This document shows positions 49,591-60,716 of a stretch of DNA of 64,000 bases, one piece after another. The stretch is from Epiperipatus broadwayi (taxonomy: Eukaryota; Onychophora; Udeonychophora; Euonychophora; Peripatidae), in contig JAQFVV010013363.1 of the NCBI GenBank assembly GCA_028023455.1, forward strand, positions 1 through 64,000, written 5' to 3'. Made by a program: the position numbers and the translations under genes. The first letter of the stretch is position 1. Every line of letters begins with the position of its first letter. The notes beneath the pieces are model-generated. The model worked only from the letters and a program-made list of their open reading frames with translations, was not told the DNA's origin and did not search any database.

Positions 49591-51599
49591 AAAAAAAAAA
49601 AATTCTTTACAATTACTTGTTCTTGGATAAAATGTGAACAGACATTGCCATTTTGAGTAAATTGAGTTTTGTAATTTAACCTTCAAATTTTGCTGATAAC
49701 TGATACCATCTACTATTAAAAGTAAAAATTGAAATAAATAATCTTTACTAATAATTTGGTAAGTAATTATCACAAGATTGCAGCAGAATTACTTGTGCAT
49801 TGACCATTCAAATGCTATCTGAGATTATATCTTCCATGAATTTAATGGCAATGTTATTCCTAAATAACATAATTTGTCTCAAAAGAAGTAAAAACAAAGC
49901 TCTAGATAGTCATCTCTTATTGCACTGTGTTATCTTCCAAAAACAATCAATGAATTTAGTAAAACAATAGTCTATCTTGATCTATAAGCACATATTTTGT
50001 AACATGCCCCCCCCCCCCCAATCAAAAATAAATTTCTAATTAATTAATTAATTTGAAACAACTTTAAAATCCATTGCTAGTCTGTTCTAAAATGATAAAA
50101 CATCAGGGAGACTTTTGTTTCAGCATATAATACAGACCAAAATAGAAATATCTCTTATATTTACCAATTTCAAACATTTAGTTATTGGTACTTACCAACA
50201 TTTCTTAACTAGCCAAATAACTTTTGCAAATGTGAATGTGATATGAAAAAGATTTACTAGATTTTTTATGTAGCAATACCTTTTTTGCAAATCTACTCAC
50301 AAATTATTTGGCTATTACTTGTAGCCATTTTAATTCCATAACAATCATTATTGAAATTTTATTTTAAATATATTTTTCTGAACATAAGAATAACCACTTC
50401 AATTTTATTTACTCTTTGGATTTTTAGAGTTCATGTCATTTTTTTACCTTATTTCTTAAAACTACAAAATATTTTCCTAAACAATTGATCTATATTATAG
50501 ATCATTTATGTAGGTTATCTCAATATGACAAAAATCAATGTTGTTTTTACAATCCTTACTTGAAATAGTGAAATTATTGTTTTAGTACACAACATTTTGG
50601 AAAATATTAATGAGTCTATTTGAAGGGACAGTTCATTTATAGAATACTTACATATAGTGAGTGTGTAATATCTCTGAAAGAGACTGTTTGTCAGTCAAAA
50701 CTGTCAGCTAGTTTTGGAAGTGTGAAATAATAAATATTGTATTTTCAGAGTATGTTAGTATATTTTTGGTGAATTACTGACTCTTATTTGAACATCACCA
50801 TAACAATCAATATTAAACATTTTAAAATTACATTAGATAAGTTATTGTATTATGATGATCTAATTACTTTAGTTAAATTAGTTGTGTGTCAGGTATTTTT
50901 CTGCAAAGTTTATCAAATGAAAGACTGACACAAACTTATTGTGATTGTAACATGAAAGTCTCAAACAAAATTTATTAAAGATACTTTCAAATATTCTGAA
51001 AATATGATAATAACTAACAAAAACAATTGTTTTATTCTTAAATTTTGTAGATGTGATGATAATGAAGCTATAATTAAAAAATAGAATATTTGTTGCTATT
51101 GGCAGCTAAAGTGGAAAAAAATATATGGACATTCTATTAAAAAGGGGATCAAATGGTGATGGTCATGATAAAAATTTATAGAGGATACATTATGTACATA
51201 TTCTACATAGTGAAGCAATGGATCTGAAGTCCGATCCATGCTTCACATCTTCCTATAAACTTAATTAATATTGTAAACCTAAATTAAGTTTATAGTCCAA
51301 TATCAGCAGGGTTTTGCATTACAGCTAAAATTAATTACGTTTATTAAATTTGTATTTGCTTTTAAATATTTTCTTTTAAGTAAATTCCATTCTAACATTA
51401 AAGTGCTGTTAAAAATATTACTTGTGAAAACCTTTTAGTCAAACATATATATACGTCAAGCATATATATATGAGTTAATGCAAAATTCTGCTGAAATCAA
51501 ATGCTTATATTATTAAAAGAAATAATGTATTTTTTACTTTTAAATCTTGTTCAAATATTTAGTATGATTTGATTTTGAGATAAGCCCGCCAACATTTTC
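49591..51599. other. AT-rich intergenic DNA, nothing recognised
   Basis: A run of 13 C at 50007-50019 stands out in this AT-rich DNA. No coding or RNA feature can be supported. Confidence 0.45.
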
Positions 51600-53290
51600 T
51601 AAAAGAATGTATATTTTTAATTAGTTAAGCCCATTCAAGGCAAATTAAAGATGGCCTTCTCTTTCTTTTTTAATTAATAAAATCCAAAGTTTAAAGAAAG
51701 AAATTTAAAATAAAAAAGTAAAAGTTATTTTTAGAAAATGTTACCTTTAAACAAAGGAGCATGGGGAGGCTTATCAAGATCTCAGATCATACAAACAATA
51801 GAAGGTAGCTGACAAAGAGGGTATAAATAGAAGTGAGAACAAAAGACTGGATTATTCAGATTTTCCTTTTGAAGGTGATTCATTCAAAGTTTTCTTGCTG
51901 GCATTCAGATTTCTCTTTGGAGAACTTTTTCAGATTTTGCTTGTGGAGATTTTATTTAAAAAAAGTAGACAACTGCCATCTTCAAAATCATGGAGAGGTT
52001 TGAACATGCTCAAGTTAAAAGCAACAGTATTTTGAGGGAAATGAATATGCTTGGCTAGGCAAATAAATAGCTTTGCCTATCGCCGAGGTTCCTGAATACC
52101 ATCCAAAATGCCATAGTATCCACTCAATAGTCATCTGAACTCTGTGCCATGTCTGGAGAACTTTTCGTGAAACCATACTACATATTTCCATTTTCATTGT
52201 CCGGACAAATACCTATCGACGGTCGGATCAAGCCACGAACGCCGTAGGGAACATGACCAAGGAAAAAAGGACGGTAATCGTATCTCCTCCATTGAACTAT
52301 TTCTTATGCTACCTTTTGTTCATACCTTTTTTTTTAATTGCTTCATTGAATTATATGTATGAAATGTAGTATTTAATTATATATGTTATGTAACCATTTT
52401 TATTAGACTAGTCTTAAATATATATATATATATTGTGTGATCATCTATATATTTTAACCTTTTTTTTTCCTTCGCTATTCTTCATTACTAACATGTGTAA
52501 ATATTTAGTATTCCATTGCGGTTAAGTTTAAAAGTTAATTTTTGTTCAAGTAAAATCTCTTTCCAGTTTTATTTGTGTTTGTTAATTAAATACGAGTCAG
52601 TTTCTTTTGTTTGCCAACTTGATCTCCTCGATAACGCCTCTTTTGTCCGCCACTAGCTTATTACATATATCTGATTTAGCTATATATGTCTTAAATAATT
52701 TTAAACTGTTTTTAGCGCAAAGCAATTAGAAATGCTTTGCGAAAGATCCTTTTTTTATTGTACTTTATCGAGAAGATCGAGTTGACAATTTTATTAAAAT
52801 TGGGAAAAGATTTAGACCGCAAACCTATTAATCCGTTTTTATTGTCTAATTAGTTTGTTTCATTAATTTAGAGGAATAGCGGAGGCCATTAAATCATTAT
52901 TCATATTTTAAAGCCATTAATTAAACATATTATTTAACTATCAAAAGCTTGAGTTTCCTAATTTTATTATAATGCTTTATTTTACTTTTCTAATGATCCA
53001 GGCACGCAAAACACATATTTCTTAGTACTTTTGCACATTTAACTATTTAGTTCCGTAAGTTTCCTGTCCATGTTTCTTTCCGCTGATGCTAAGCTGTCGC
53101 CGGTTGAAAAATAATTTATGCATGGCTCAGATAGTGTTGTTTGTTTGTGATCAGGCCTCGAGAATAGGCGAATGGGCAGAGGTCATAGTATTCTTGATTT
53201 AATATCTCGCATATGGGTGGTCTCGAGGTACTTTCGCCTAGTATTCGAACTGGGTTAAACCAACATACATCATCTGACTGTCACAATAGT
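51600..53290. other. GC-richer region with TATA box; possible LTR or gene promoter
   Basis: TATAAATAG lies at 51822-51830 in a canonical context. GC- and CpG-richer stretches occur at 52080-52270 and 53080-53260, and the region closes with CTGACTGTCACAATA near 53270. The end resembles those near 34634, 38020 and 38331, which may mark LTRs of a Ty3/mdg4-type element. No open frame longer than 60 codons and no second LTR were found. An unrecognised host promoter with first exon is an alternative. Confidence 0.25.
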
Positions 53291-53550
53291 TATAATATAC
53301 AGTATTGAAGTCTTTTATAAAAAGGCTTTATATTAGAATAAATTGAAATTCATCATAACATGATATCAAATAATCAGTCTAAAAAATCACCATGCAATTT
53401 ATGTAGTTGTAATTATGTTTGTAGTTTATTAATTCTTACAAATATCATATATTATTTTACTGTATTATTTTTAGTTTGTTTTACTTTTACTTTAGTAAAA
53501 TTTTGATTGACATTCTTGATTATAATCACTTGCTATTGAATATATATATA

Positions 53551-53660
53551 TAATCAAAAATTACCACAAATTTACAACTAAACCAGATTATCCAAAGTAA
53601 TAAACTCTAAAATATAACCATTGGTGTTACTGCTACAAGCAGACTTTTTCAGTATAAGGA
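53551..53660 (-). mobile_element. Penelope-like 3' tail only
   Basis: Read on the minus strand, it carries CTGAAAAAGTCTGCTTGTAG followed by CAGTAACACCAATGGTTAT and the TAGAGTTTATTACTTTGG tail, ending in (TA)n at 53540-53552. It is severely 5'-truncated, and no ORF remains. Confidence 0.75.
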
Positions 53661-55315
53661 CTAAAATATAATAAATTTAAAAGTTGAATTTTATTTATGT
53701 GGATATGTAAAGGCTAAATATATTATTTACTATCAAAGTAAAGGTAAATAATCGTAATTTAAATTTTAAAATAATGTTAATGAAATATTTTATATGTGTA
53801 AAATAGAAAATAAAATGGCTGATTTTACTGAGTAGAAAATAAGAAGGTTTTCATTGCTTGGAAAAAATTGATCACTAAGTAACTGTTTCCAGATTTCATG
53901 TACAAATTGAATCCCGCATATATTACATATATAAATGCAGGTTTAAGCCTGTACAATGTATTAAATTGTAATTGTGTAAAAGAAGGGTTTGAATATCACT
54001 TTTTAATCATGTGTTAAACAGTATAAAAGAAATTGCTATAAGAAATTTGAGATTCTATTCTTGGGAAGCTTGCCTTGTAAACTTTGTGAGCTATAAATAG
54101 AATTTGACATTGCAGCTGCTTGATGCTTATCATGTCCAGCTAGAGAAATCATTAAGCATTTGGGTTGAAAGTAAAGGTAAGCCTTTGTGATCATAATCAT
54201 CAAATATGATTTAATACTGGCATAATTATTAATTGCTTATCTTGTAATAAAATTTTTAAATTGGATAAATTCTCATTTTAACTCGGAAATTATTAAAATA
54301 TAGCTAAAGATGTTCAAGTCTTCATAGAAGTTTTGAATTATTAAAATTGCTACACCTGCCTTTTGTCTACAATTTACTTGAATATTCTGTGAATTTTGGA
54401 TTTAATTGAATGGTTGTGTTTTTGCTATTTTATAAAAATAATCTTTTCGGAAATCAAAATGGAATATTATCTCTCATGTCATAAGAGGATAAACAATCAG
54501 AAATCTAGTTACCTTGGGAACTTGTGACATAATTACCCTCAGAATTGATTTAAAATTGTGATAAACAATCTTGTTACTGCTCTTTTAAATGAACCACCAT
54601 AATAAAGGTGGATCAATGTCATTGAAAAAGATTTTAGCTAACCTATCAAATAAATTTTGGAATAATAACTGTAGTGAACTAATCATACATTATAGAGTGA
54701 AATTTTGGAAGAGTAAAAATAATAAGTATATTCATAAAATGAATTATATTAATGAAATCTACTGTAAATATGCACATATATAAATTTGATTTATATTATT
54801 CATAAACTATAATGGATAATAGTTATTTAATAACTTATTTTCTTTGCTAAGTTTTGTGAAATATTTTAATGTCATTGCATGTATTAATATTTCTCAATGA
54901 TCTCATCAGGATGGAGATCAAGCAATATGGTTTAAATATTTAATTGATATAAGATGTTTGCATGTGCCATTGTAATTGAAAATAGGTTGTTATTATTATA
55001 ATTATTAGAGTAATTATTATTAAATTTTCATATTGATTATGAGATTATCTTGTCTTATAGATCTTATATTTTATTTTTTCAAATATACTCACTCATATGA
55101 TACTAATGATATTATATTATAAATGTGTCTATTCAATTAAATAATGCTTAAAATGTACCTGTAATTGTAAGATTAGAATATAATAAATATAAGTCCATGG
55201 CTAAAGGTCGAATATAAAATTTGTTGCAATAGGACTTTATGGTTATATAAAACATTGGGCCATGCTGACATTATATTTATTCAGAGAGAATTAAATATTA
55301 TACCTAATAATAAGG
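53661..55315. other. AT-rich intergenic DNA, nothing recognised
   Basis: A short match at about 53915-53950 (CATATATTACATATAT then GCAGG) to 49293-49320 suggests a further fragment of the foldback family. Otherwise nothing is seen. Confidence 0.4.
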
Positions 55316-55404
55316 ATAGAGGATTTGAACTCAAATTCTCAAGCACTCCTCAACTATCCACACTATCTCATATAACTGGTACACATGACCACACACATGT
55401 AGAA

Positions 55405-55475
55405 AAGATTAATAATCGCCAATATACGTATTTCATGCTAAACCAGCACTCATCAGTTGGTCCAAATTATCATCT
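55405..55475 (-). ncRNA. Hammerhead ribozyme in left arm (minus strand)
   Basis: On the minus strand: CTGATGA (55456-55450), stem II GTGCT/AGCAT with a GGTTT loop, GAAA (55434-55431), and triplet ATA (55425-55423). Proximal stem I is CCAA with TTGG. The core is unmutated. The ATA triplet is permitted but less favourable than GTC or ATC. Confidence 0.6.
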
Positions 55476-55663
55476 CTCACATATATATATATAATCAATG
55501 CTCAGTTTATATTAACAGCATGGGATTTGAGTTTTCATCATCAGATTTTCAATGATATGGATGGCTGAAAAGTTGGAGGTTGTAGTGGATTGAAGCCTGT
55601 CCATTAAAGTATGAAGATTTTCTATCTTAATATAAACTGAGCATTGATTATATATATGTGTGA

Positions 55664-55733
55664 GAGATGATAATCTGGACCAACTGATGAGTGCTGGTTT
55701 AGCATGAAATACATATATTGGTGATTATTAATC
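55664..55733 (+). ncRNA. Hammerhead ribozyme in right arm
   Basis: The invariant CTGATGA (55684-55690) and GAAA (55706-55709) flank a five-pair stem II, GTGCT (55691-55695) with AGCAT (55701-55705). Stem III is two pairs with an ACAT loop, ending in the ATA cleavage triplet (55715-55717). Stem I pairs ACCAA (55679-55683) with TTGGT (55718-55722), then a TGG bulge, then ATAATC (55670-55675) with GATTAT (55723-55728). The pairing extends on both sides of the core, which supports a real ribozyme. Self-cleavage has not been tested, and minimal stem III usually needs a dimer. Confidence 0.7.
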
Positions 55734-55770
55734 TTTTCTACATGTGTGTGGTCATGTGTATCAGTTATAT

Positions 55771-55820
55771 GAGATAGTGTGGATAGTTGAGGAGTGCTTG
55801 AGAATCTGAGTTCAAATCCT
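55771..55820 (+). promoter_or_regulatory. Possible tRNA-like pol III promoter boxes in the hammerhead repeat
   Basis: GATAGTGTGGATAG (A-box-like) and GAGTTCAAATCCT (B-box-like, 55808-55820) lie about 30 bp apart in tRNA-like order, on the same strand as and downstream of the hammerhead. The complement is at 55316-55370. The A box is a poor match, so this is tentative. Confidence 0.35.
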
Positions 55821-55835
55821 CTATACTTACAATTA

Positions 55836-58280
55836 AGCTCCCAGGTTTGTGAAGAGTGCCTAGTTTTCAAATATTTATCTAATCATAGGGATAAAACTAA
55901 GTAGATACCATTTAGATATGTTCTCTGATAGAGGAGATATTTAAGATCTATAAAATGTAGATGAATCTTTTATTCTATTTTAAATTATAATATTAAGGAT
56001 TTATTCATATTCTATACATTAGCAATCTTCTTTAATAAATTTGTATATGTTTTATCAACACATAGATTTCTACATCATTTCATCTACTAAATAAATCCAT
56101 TTATTTTTACAGAACATGATTAATTTATCTTCTGCTTATTTAATTTTAATATTTATGCATTCATATTTTTTTAATAAAATTATTTAATTATTATAACTAA
56201 TGACTTGCATTTTTATTATCAGCATCACCACTTGGGTTCATAATGTGGTCACATAAATTTTAGTCAACAATTACTAAATTTTCATTATATTTTATGTAAT
56301 ATAGTTAAGTGAGTATTATTTATTTTAAATATTTTGTGAGAGTGCATCTGCACTTCTTTATATTTCTATGCTACGAGATATGAACTGGCTACAATCACAA
56401 AATGCTCATTTGTGTTCACCCATATTCTATTATTTATACAAAATATATATGAATCCTGATGTTAAATCTCTGAGAAGTAATAAGAATTAATATAGTTTGT
56501 TAGTTGTGATATTATGCTAACCATAAATATAAAGATTTAATAAATAATTATATATACTTATTAGCATATACATGTAATAAATATTGTAAAACCCCGAGAT
56601 ATATTAGAAATATTAAAGTTCACATATAATAGTATTGAAATTTGATTAGAGTGAATAACTGTGGGGAGCTTGAAATCTGGATTCAAATTTTCTTTAATTA
56701 CATCAAAGTTAAGTGTATACATTATACTTATATTTCAATATTATTATATTCTATTAAGAATTTTTGCAAGGGTAAGCTAAGATTTGTAGCATCATCTGTT
56801 GGTAAATGTCAGAACATTGGTATTATGTATTAAGTAAGACAGGTTCTTTGATTTAACCTCGACTTAATATTATATATTTTTCTGGGTATTATATTATAAC
56901 TCCCATTTACAGAGTTACAAGGAATTGATTTAATATTACAAATTCGTATTTAGAAACATAGTTTCTTTATTTACCATTATAATATATTAATGTTATTAAA
57001 CTGTCTGTGAACATTTATAGAATCTTATAATGTTATATACTCATCATTGCAAATTTATATAAAAAGTATATAAGCACTCACTTATATATGGTAATGATCA
57101 GACTAAGCATATTTCAATGACGTATATTTTAAAAATATAATTTATAAATGATGCCACTGCTTGATAACCATCAGGAAATAGACGGCACATATGTTCTTAA
57201 CAATATTTTATTTAATAGTATAATGATAACCACTAAACACATCTCCCAATTACTATACCTGGTAAGTAATTATGAACATAAAATACTCCTGATAAATGAA
57301 TGTAGGCCATACAATATTACAAGGCGAAAACATTATAAAGTAATAGTTTAATTACAAAACATAATTATCAGTTGATAAATAACTCATATTTCTTTTAACA
57401 AAGCCTTTTCTAATCTATTACATATTATTGTCTTATTTCATACACATGCAGAAAAGCAAAAATTACTTATAAAATGTCTTAAGATGTCTTTGCTAAGGTT
57501 AATCTTAATCTTCAATTACATTATAATATTAATACATTTATAAGTAATTGAGTATATTTGCTATACAGCAAACCCAGACTTCAATAATCTTAAAATATAA
57601 CTATACATATGAATAAACCTATGAATATAAAACATTTATCTGACTTATTAAGTTTCCTAGTATAGACATATGCTTATACTGAATATGAGATAAAGGACTG
57701 CTATAACTTTTTAGAACAGTATCTATGAGAAACAGCCACTTTAGGTTCCAATGCCATATTAATAACACTATAATTTTTACTGGGATGGCTTATTTCATGT
57801 CCAATCTCTAATTTATTAAAACAAAATAGGAATTAATCCTCCAATAGGGATATGAATATATTTAAACTATTTGACAGTAAACAAACAACTGCATATATAT
57901 ATATGAGTTCATTGTCACAAAATCTAATTCTCAGCAACAAATGCAGTAATGACTATGAACAAATGAACCTAATGTACACAATTAAATCATTAACTTAAAG
58001 CTGTTAATAATTATTAATTGTTTAACATTTGGACAAATTATGAATAGATATATTTAAAATTAAAAATTATATCCCTCTATTACTATGTTTATTTATTTAT
58101 TAATTTTTTTTAAACTGACAAATTCTATAAAATATCATTTGGTTAACATGAATTAAAAGAAAAGTTATTTGCAAAGTTAATATAATATACATAAATAATA
58201 CAGAGTGAATCTTGTATATATAATAAAGAGCAAATATTTCTAAACAAGCATATTTTATTATTTTTTATTTATTTATATAT
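55836..58280. other. AT-rich intergenic DNA, nothing recognised
   Basis: Only short chance frames and (TA)n are seen. No repeat family was recognised. Confidence 0.45.
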
Positions 58281-58340
58281 AATCAAAACTACCCCAAATC
58301 TAAAATTAAACCAGACCAGAATAAAAATAATATTAAAACA

Positions 58341-58385
58341 CAACCTAAGGTTTCACTGCTACAAGCAGACTTCTCAAGTGTAAAG
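58341..58385 (-). ncRNA. Hammerhead-like motif in Penelope-like tail, left arm
   Basis: It is the exact complement of 60615-60660 and carries the same TTGAGAA, CTGC/GCAG hairpin, GAAACC and GGTT elements. The core departs from CTGANGA at two positions, so it is either decayed or not a ribozyme. Confidence 0.35.
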
Positions 58386-58420
58386 AAATAATAAAAAAAA
58401 AACACAACCTATATATACTT

Positions 58421-59581
58421 TTAAAAACTACCCACAAATCCATTCACTTCCCATCCACCCTTAATATTAAAAGAACTCTTAAATAAGTTAATTGCTTCAG
58501 AATCATAAATTTTCAATAATAAAGACTCTTTAATTCTTCTTTTGATTTCATTTCTCTCAAAGAAGACAACCTTAGCTTCATCAAAATCAATAGTGTGGCC
58601 TGTATCTTTTTCATGGACATACAAAGCAGAACTAAGATATCTATTTTTAACTCTACTTTTATGAACCTTTACTCTTTCATTTAAACTCAAACTACTCTGA
58701 CCTATGTAAACCTTCTTACAAAATAAACAAGGAATAAAATATACCACACCAGGAATAGTCTTTCTATCAAAAACTTCCTTTGTATTATTCAATAAATTAT
58801 TCAATGTAACACCCCTTTTCCAAGCAATTTTCTTATTTCCAAACAATTTACTATTTCTACACACAATTTTATAAGAAGACAATTTAAATGGCAAAGAAAT
58901 AAAATCATATTTTTCTTTAACCTTTACATCCTTACAAATATTACTATTAAATAAAATACTTTTAACAAATTTATCAGAGTATCCAACACTTAAATAATCT
59001 TTATAAAATTGATATTTCTGAAACAAAGCTACCCCCCTAGAATTATTTAATTTAATATTCCTATGACAATAATTCCTTAAAGCAGCTACTTTATGAGATA
59101 CAGACTGATAGCTATCAGGTTTAATTATAGATCTTAATTCTTTACTTTTAACTAAATGACTGCACAATAAACAATTAGATTCTATATTTCTAATCACCAA
59201 AAGATCTAACAATTTTAACTTACCAAAATCTAACCCCCCTCCTTCTAACACAAATTTTATAGAAGGATCAAAACAATTAAACTCATTTACAAATTCCTTC
59301 AATTTACCATTCTCAACAACAAATAAACAATCATCAACATATCTGACAAATAATTTTACATATAAACAATTCTTTTTAATAATAATTTCCTCTTCCATAA
59401 AACTAATATAAACTGAACATACTAAAGGAGAAATAATATAACCTATTATCCACCCTTCCTTAATCTTATAAAAATTACCTTTATAAGTAAAATACATAGA
59501 ATCTTCCAATAACAAAAGCAAATCTTTAATTACCTTAATTTTATTTTTTGATAAAGAACTTTTCTTAATCAATACAGACAA
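58421..59581 (-). CDS. Penelope-like reverse transcriptase C-terminal half plus GIY-YIG endonuclease
   Basis: This is a 386-residue open frame without stops. Residues about 50-60 (YIISPLVCSVYISF) and YVDD near residue 81 are the palm motifs of a Penelope-like reverse transcriptase, which resembles telomerase. The N-terminal fingers are missing, and full Penelope ORFs are about 700-800 residues or more. A linker is followed by the GIY-YIG endonuclease, GVVYFIPCLFCKKVYIGQSS (about residues 270-290), with downstream HKSRV and HEKDTGH. The C-terminus is GGWEVNGFVGSF and a stop. The ATG used here lies at the truncation point and is not a native start. The open frame and identity with the plus arm suggest recent origin. 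It is probably not expressed on its own. Confidence 0.85.
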   Translation of the reverse strand: MSVLIKKSSLSKNKIKVIKDLLLLLEDSMYFTYKGNFYKIKEGWIIGYIISPLVCSVYISFMEEEIIIKKNCLYVKLFVRYVDDCLFVVENGKLKEFVNEFNCFDPSIKFVLEGGGLDFGKLKLLDLLVIRNIESNCLLCSHLVKSKELRSIIKPDSYQSVSHKVAALRNYCHRNIKLNNSRGVALFQKYQFYKDYLSVGYSDKFVKSILFNSNICKDVKVKEKYDFISLPFKLSSYKIVCRNSKLFGNKKIAWKRGVTLNNLLNNTKEVFDRKTIPGVVYFIPCLFCKKVYIGQSSLSLNERVKVHKSRVKNRYLSSALYVHEKDTGHTIDFDEAKVVFFERNEIKRRIKESLLLKIYDSEAINLFKSSFNIKGGWEVNGFVGSF

Positions 59582-59971
59582 AAGAAAATATGTATCAGTC
59601 TGTTAATAGGTTAAGCAGTATTGATGTTCTTTTGTCTGTATTGATTAAGAAAAGTTCTTTATCAAAAAATAAAATTAAGGTAATTTTTATAAGATTAAGG
59701 AAGGGTGGATAATAGGTTATATTATTTCTCCTTTAGTATGTTCAGTTTATATTAGTTTTATGGAAGAGGAAATTATTATTAAAAAGAATTGTTTATATGT
59801 AAAATTATTTGTCAGATATGTTGATGATTGTTTATTTGTTGTTGATCCTTCTATAAAATTTTAAGATCTATAATTAAACCTGATAGCTATCAGTCTGTAT
59901 CTCATAAAGTAGCTGCTTTAAGGAATTATTGTCATAGGAATATTAAATTAAATAATTCTAGGGGGGTAGCT

Positions 59972-60577
59972 TTGTTTCAGAAATATCAATTTTATAAAGA
60001 TTATTTAAGTGTTGGATACTCTGATAAATTTGTTAAAAGTATTTTATTTAATAGTAATATTTGTAAGGATGTAAAGGTTAAAGAAAAATATGATTTTATT
60101 TCTTTGCCATTTAAATTGTCTTCTTATAAAATTGTGTGTAGAAATAGTAAATTGTTTGGAAATAAGAAAATTGCTTGGAAAAGGGGTGTTACATTGAATA
60201 ATTTATTGAATAATACAAAGGAAGTTTTTGATAGAAAGACTATTCCTGGTGTGGTATATTTTATTCCTTGTTTATTTTGTAAGAAGGTTTACATAGGTCA
60301 GAGTAGTTTGAGTTTAAATGAAAGAGTAAAGGTTCATAAAAGTAGAGTTAAAAATAGATATCTTAGTTCTGCTTTGTATGTCCATGAAAAAGATACAGGC
60401 CACACTATTGATTTTGATGAAGCTAAGGTTGTCTTCTTTGAGAGAAATGAAATCAAAAGAAGAATTAAAGAGTCTTTATTATTGAAAATTTATGATTCTG
60501 AAGCAATTAACTTATTTAAGAGTTCTTTTAATATTAAGGGTGGATGGGAAGTGAATGGATTTGTGGGTAGTTTTTAA
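59972..60577 (+). pseudogene. Penelope-like GIY-YIG endonuclease, plus arm (partial)
   Basis: The 201 codons after the first residue read identically to the C-terminal part of the minus-arm ORF, including GVVYFIPCLFCKKVYIGQSS. Upstream, the YVDD segment is present (about 59815-59830), but three deletions remove parts of the reverse transcriptase, shift the frame, and leave a stop just after the IKF codons. The start given is an internal ATG that replaces the LFQKYQ leucine-side context, not a native initiation site. Only the endonuclease domain is intact, and it has no obvious promoter. Confidence 0.8.
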
Positions 60578-60614
60578 AAGTATATATAGGTTGTGTTTTT
60601 TTTATTATTTCTTT

Positions 60615-60660
60615 ACACTTGAGAAGTCTGCTTGTAGCAGTGAAACCTTAGGTTGTGTTT
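60615..60660 (+). ncRNA. Hammerhead-like motif in Penelope-like tail, right arm
   Basis: In order: ACAC, TTGAGAA (in the CTGANGA position), the CTGC-TTGTA-GCAG hairpin, GAAA, CC-TTA-GG with GTT as a possible cleavage triplet, then GTGT complementary to ACAC. This is the hammerhead layout found in Penelope-like tails. Two core bases (C3 and G8) are changed, so activity is doubtful. Equivalents lie near 38440 (-), 38745, 43430 and 53630 (-). Confidence 0.35.
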
Positions 60661-60716
60661 TAATATTATTTTTATTCTGGTCTGGTTTAATTTTAGATTT
60701 GGGGTAGTTTTGATTT

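Larger units (their letters stand above)
55316..55824. mobile_element. Large inverted pair of the second hammerhead family
   Basis: Arms 55316-55515 and 55627-55824 are inverted repeats of about 200 bp, differing at a few bases. They are separated by a 111-bp unrelated loop. Landmarks are GAGGATTTGAACTCAAATTC at the left outer end and its complement at the right end, and ATCAATGCTCAGTTTATATT with its complement at the inner ends. Each arm holds a hammerhead core. The ribozyme 5' sides face the loop, so the copies are joined 5' to 5'. Confidence 0.85.
58281..60716. mobile_element. Palindrome of two Penelope-like elements joined 5' to 5'
   Basis: The left arm (58281-59586, minus) and right arm (59627-60716, plus) are inverted copies separated by a 40-bp spacer. 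Where compared they appear identical, except that the right arm lacks three blocks of about 55, 45 and 115 bp. Each arm begins inside the reverse-transcriptase coding region, so both are 5'-truncated at the same place (TTCTTTTGTCTG). Both carry the GIY-YIG domain and 3' tail. The flanks are TA-rich; TTATTTATATATA on both sides may be a target duplication. Confidence 0.9.

Noticed and set aside
49549-49773. Minus-strand 74-codon frame
   Set aside because: AT-rich low-complexity translation starting in RTE relic sequence; no recognisable motif.
55255-55870. Two similar open frames (79 and 82 codons) on opposite strands as a duplicated gene
   Set aside because: They are the two arms of the hammerhead inverted repeat read in opposite directions. 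The shared peptide (STPQLSTLSHIT) comes from non-coding repeat sequence.
58281-60716. Treating the palindrome as a hairpin-telomere or viral terminal structure
   Set aside because: The arms are ordinary Penelope-like coding sequence, and the sequence continues normally on both sides.
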